Part shown: positions 63,691-64,000 of the stretch, one piece after another | Layout of the letters: every line of letters begins with the position of its first letter | How positions within the stretch are numbered: the first letter of the stretch is position 1 | From: Epiperipatus broadwayi | Taxonomy: Eukaryota; Onychophora; Udeonychophora; Euonychophora; Peripatidae | DNA: 64,000 bases | NCBI GenBank assembly: GCA_028023455.1 | Contig: JAQFVV010006274.1 | Span: forward strand, 1,676,001-1,740,000 | Reading direction: 5' to 3' | Notes under the pieces: model-generated | Told to the model about the DNA's origin: nothing | Database searches by the model: none | The model's input: only the letters and a program-made list of their open reading frames with translations | Translations under genes and position numbers: made by a program

Positions 63691-64000
63691 AAATAATTTT
63701 CAATTTTGGCTGCTTTGTTTTAAAATTACACAAGCTGTAAGTTTTTTACAAGTTTTAGCATTTTGTCTAAAAATAATCTTTTAGTGGAAAATTGACCTGA
63801 TTTAAATTTATAGACAAAAACAAATTATAAAATTTAGTCAGGCATGAATTTAACATGAGCAAAATTGGGGAATCCAGGGGAAAGAGCTATTAACTCTGGA
63901 TTTAACTATAGACAATAAAAGGAACGGAAGGAGAAAAATTGCTAAAGGCAAGATTCAAAGTAGCAAACAAGTGACGTTGCTAAATTGATAGAGGGGGGAT

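Noticed and set aside
1-64000. CRISPR arrays, bacterial operons or phage
   Set aside because: No regularly spaced identical repeats, no ribosome-binding-site-led gene clusters, and every recognisable protein fossil is of a eukaryotic transposon family.

Overview
This is a strongly AT-rich stretch of nuclear DNA from an animal, probably an invertebrate with a repeat-rich genome. The evidence is a decayed GTF2IRD2/ZBED-type hAT transposase, Ty3/gypsy-like and LINE protein fossils, tRNA-derived SINE-like pieces, many AT microsatellites and homopolymers, and no long open frames. I cannot name the species. I found no intact host gene, no rRNA or functional tRNA gene, no CRISPR array and nothing bacterial. 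Nearly all short open frames look like chance frames in AT-rich DNA or pieces of dead transposons.

Layout. 1.07-2.82 kb: a non-autonomous DNA transposon with ~62-bp terminal inverted repeats (TIRs) and TA flanks. 7.5-15.57 kb: one copy (A) of a ~3-kb dispersed repeat, split by a 5.36-kb TIR-bounded composite element (9579-14934) that carries two 1.66-kb direct repeats and a tRNA-like segment. 19.6-22.7 kb: a second copy (B) of the same dispersed repeat without the insertion, so it acts as an empty-site reference. A third, reversed and more diverged relative (C) lies at about 30.1-31.6 kb. 23.58-24.42 kb: a candidate TIR element. 24.6-25.6 kb: the 3' end of a minus-strand Ty3/gypsy-like element (integrase remnant, polypurine tract, putative LTR start). 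25847-28676: a complete but dead hAT transposon with TIRs, a perfect 8-bp target-site duplication and a frameshifted minus-strand transposase. 29003-29262: a small foldback MITE. 39.54-39.8 kb: a LINE reverse-transcriptase tail fragment on the minus strand. 40547-40855: a 309-bp hAT MITE with a perfect 8-bp duplication. 44412-45302: a second copy of the left arm of the composite element. 45.56-47.74 and 48.44-50.62 kb: a highly similar 2.2-kb direct duplication. 54.19-54.48 kb: a 173-bp-period tandem duplication. 54718-55792: a large inverted repeat with ~500-bp arms. 58229-59191: a 963-bp TIR element. 59.34-59.42 kb: a tRNA-derived SINE head. 63.49-63.69 kb: a ~99-bp-period tandem duplication.

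The genes do not form a pathway. The window records successive transposon insertions and local duplications. Most of the rest (3-7 kb, 15.6-19.6 kb, 32-39.5 kb, 41-44.4 kb, 56-58 kb, 59.5-64 kb) is AT-rich sequence with no feature I can identify. The most informative objects are the two hAT elements with intact target duplications, the composite element with its empty-site paralogue, the large inverted repeat, and the 2.2-kb duplication pair.
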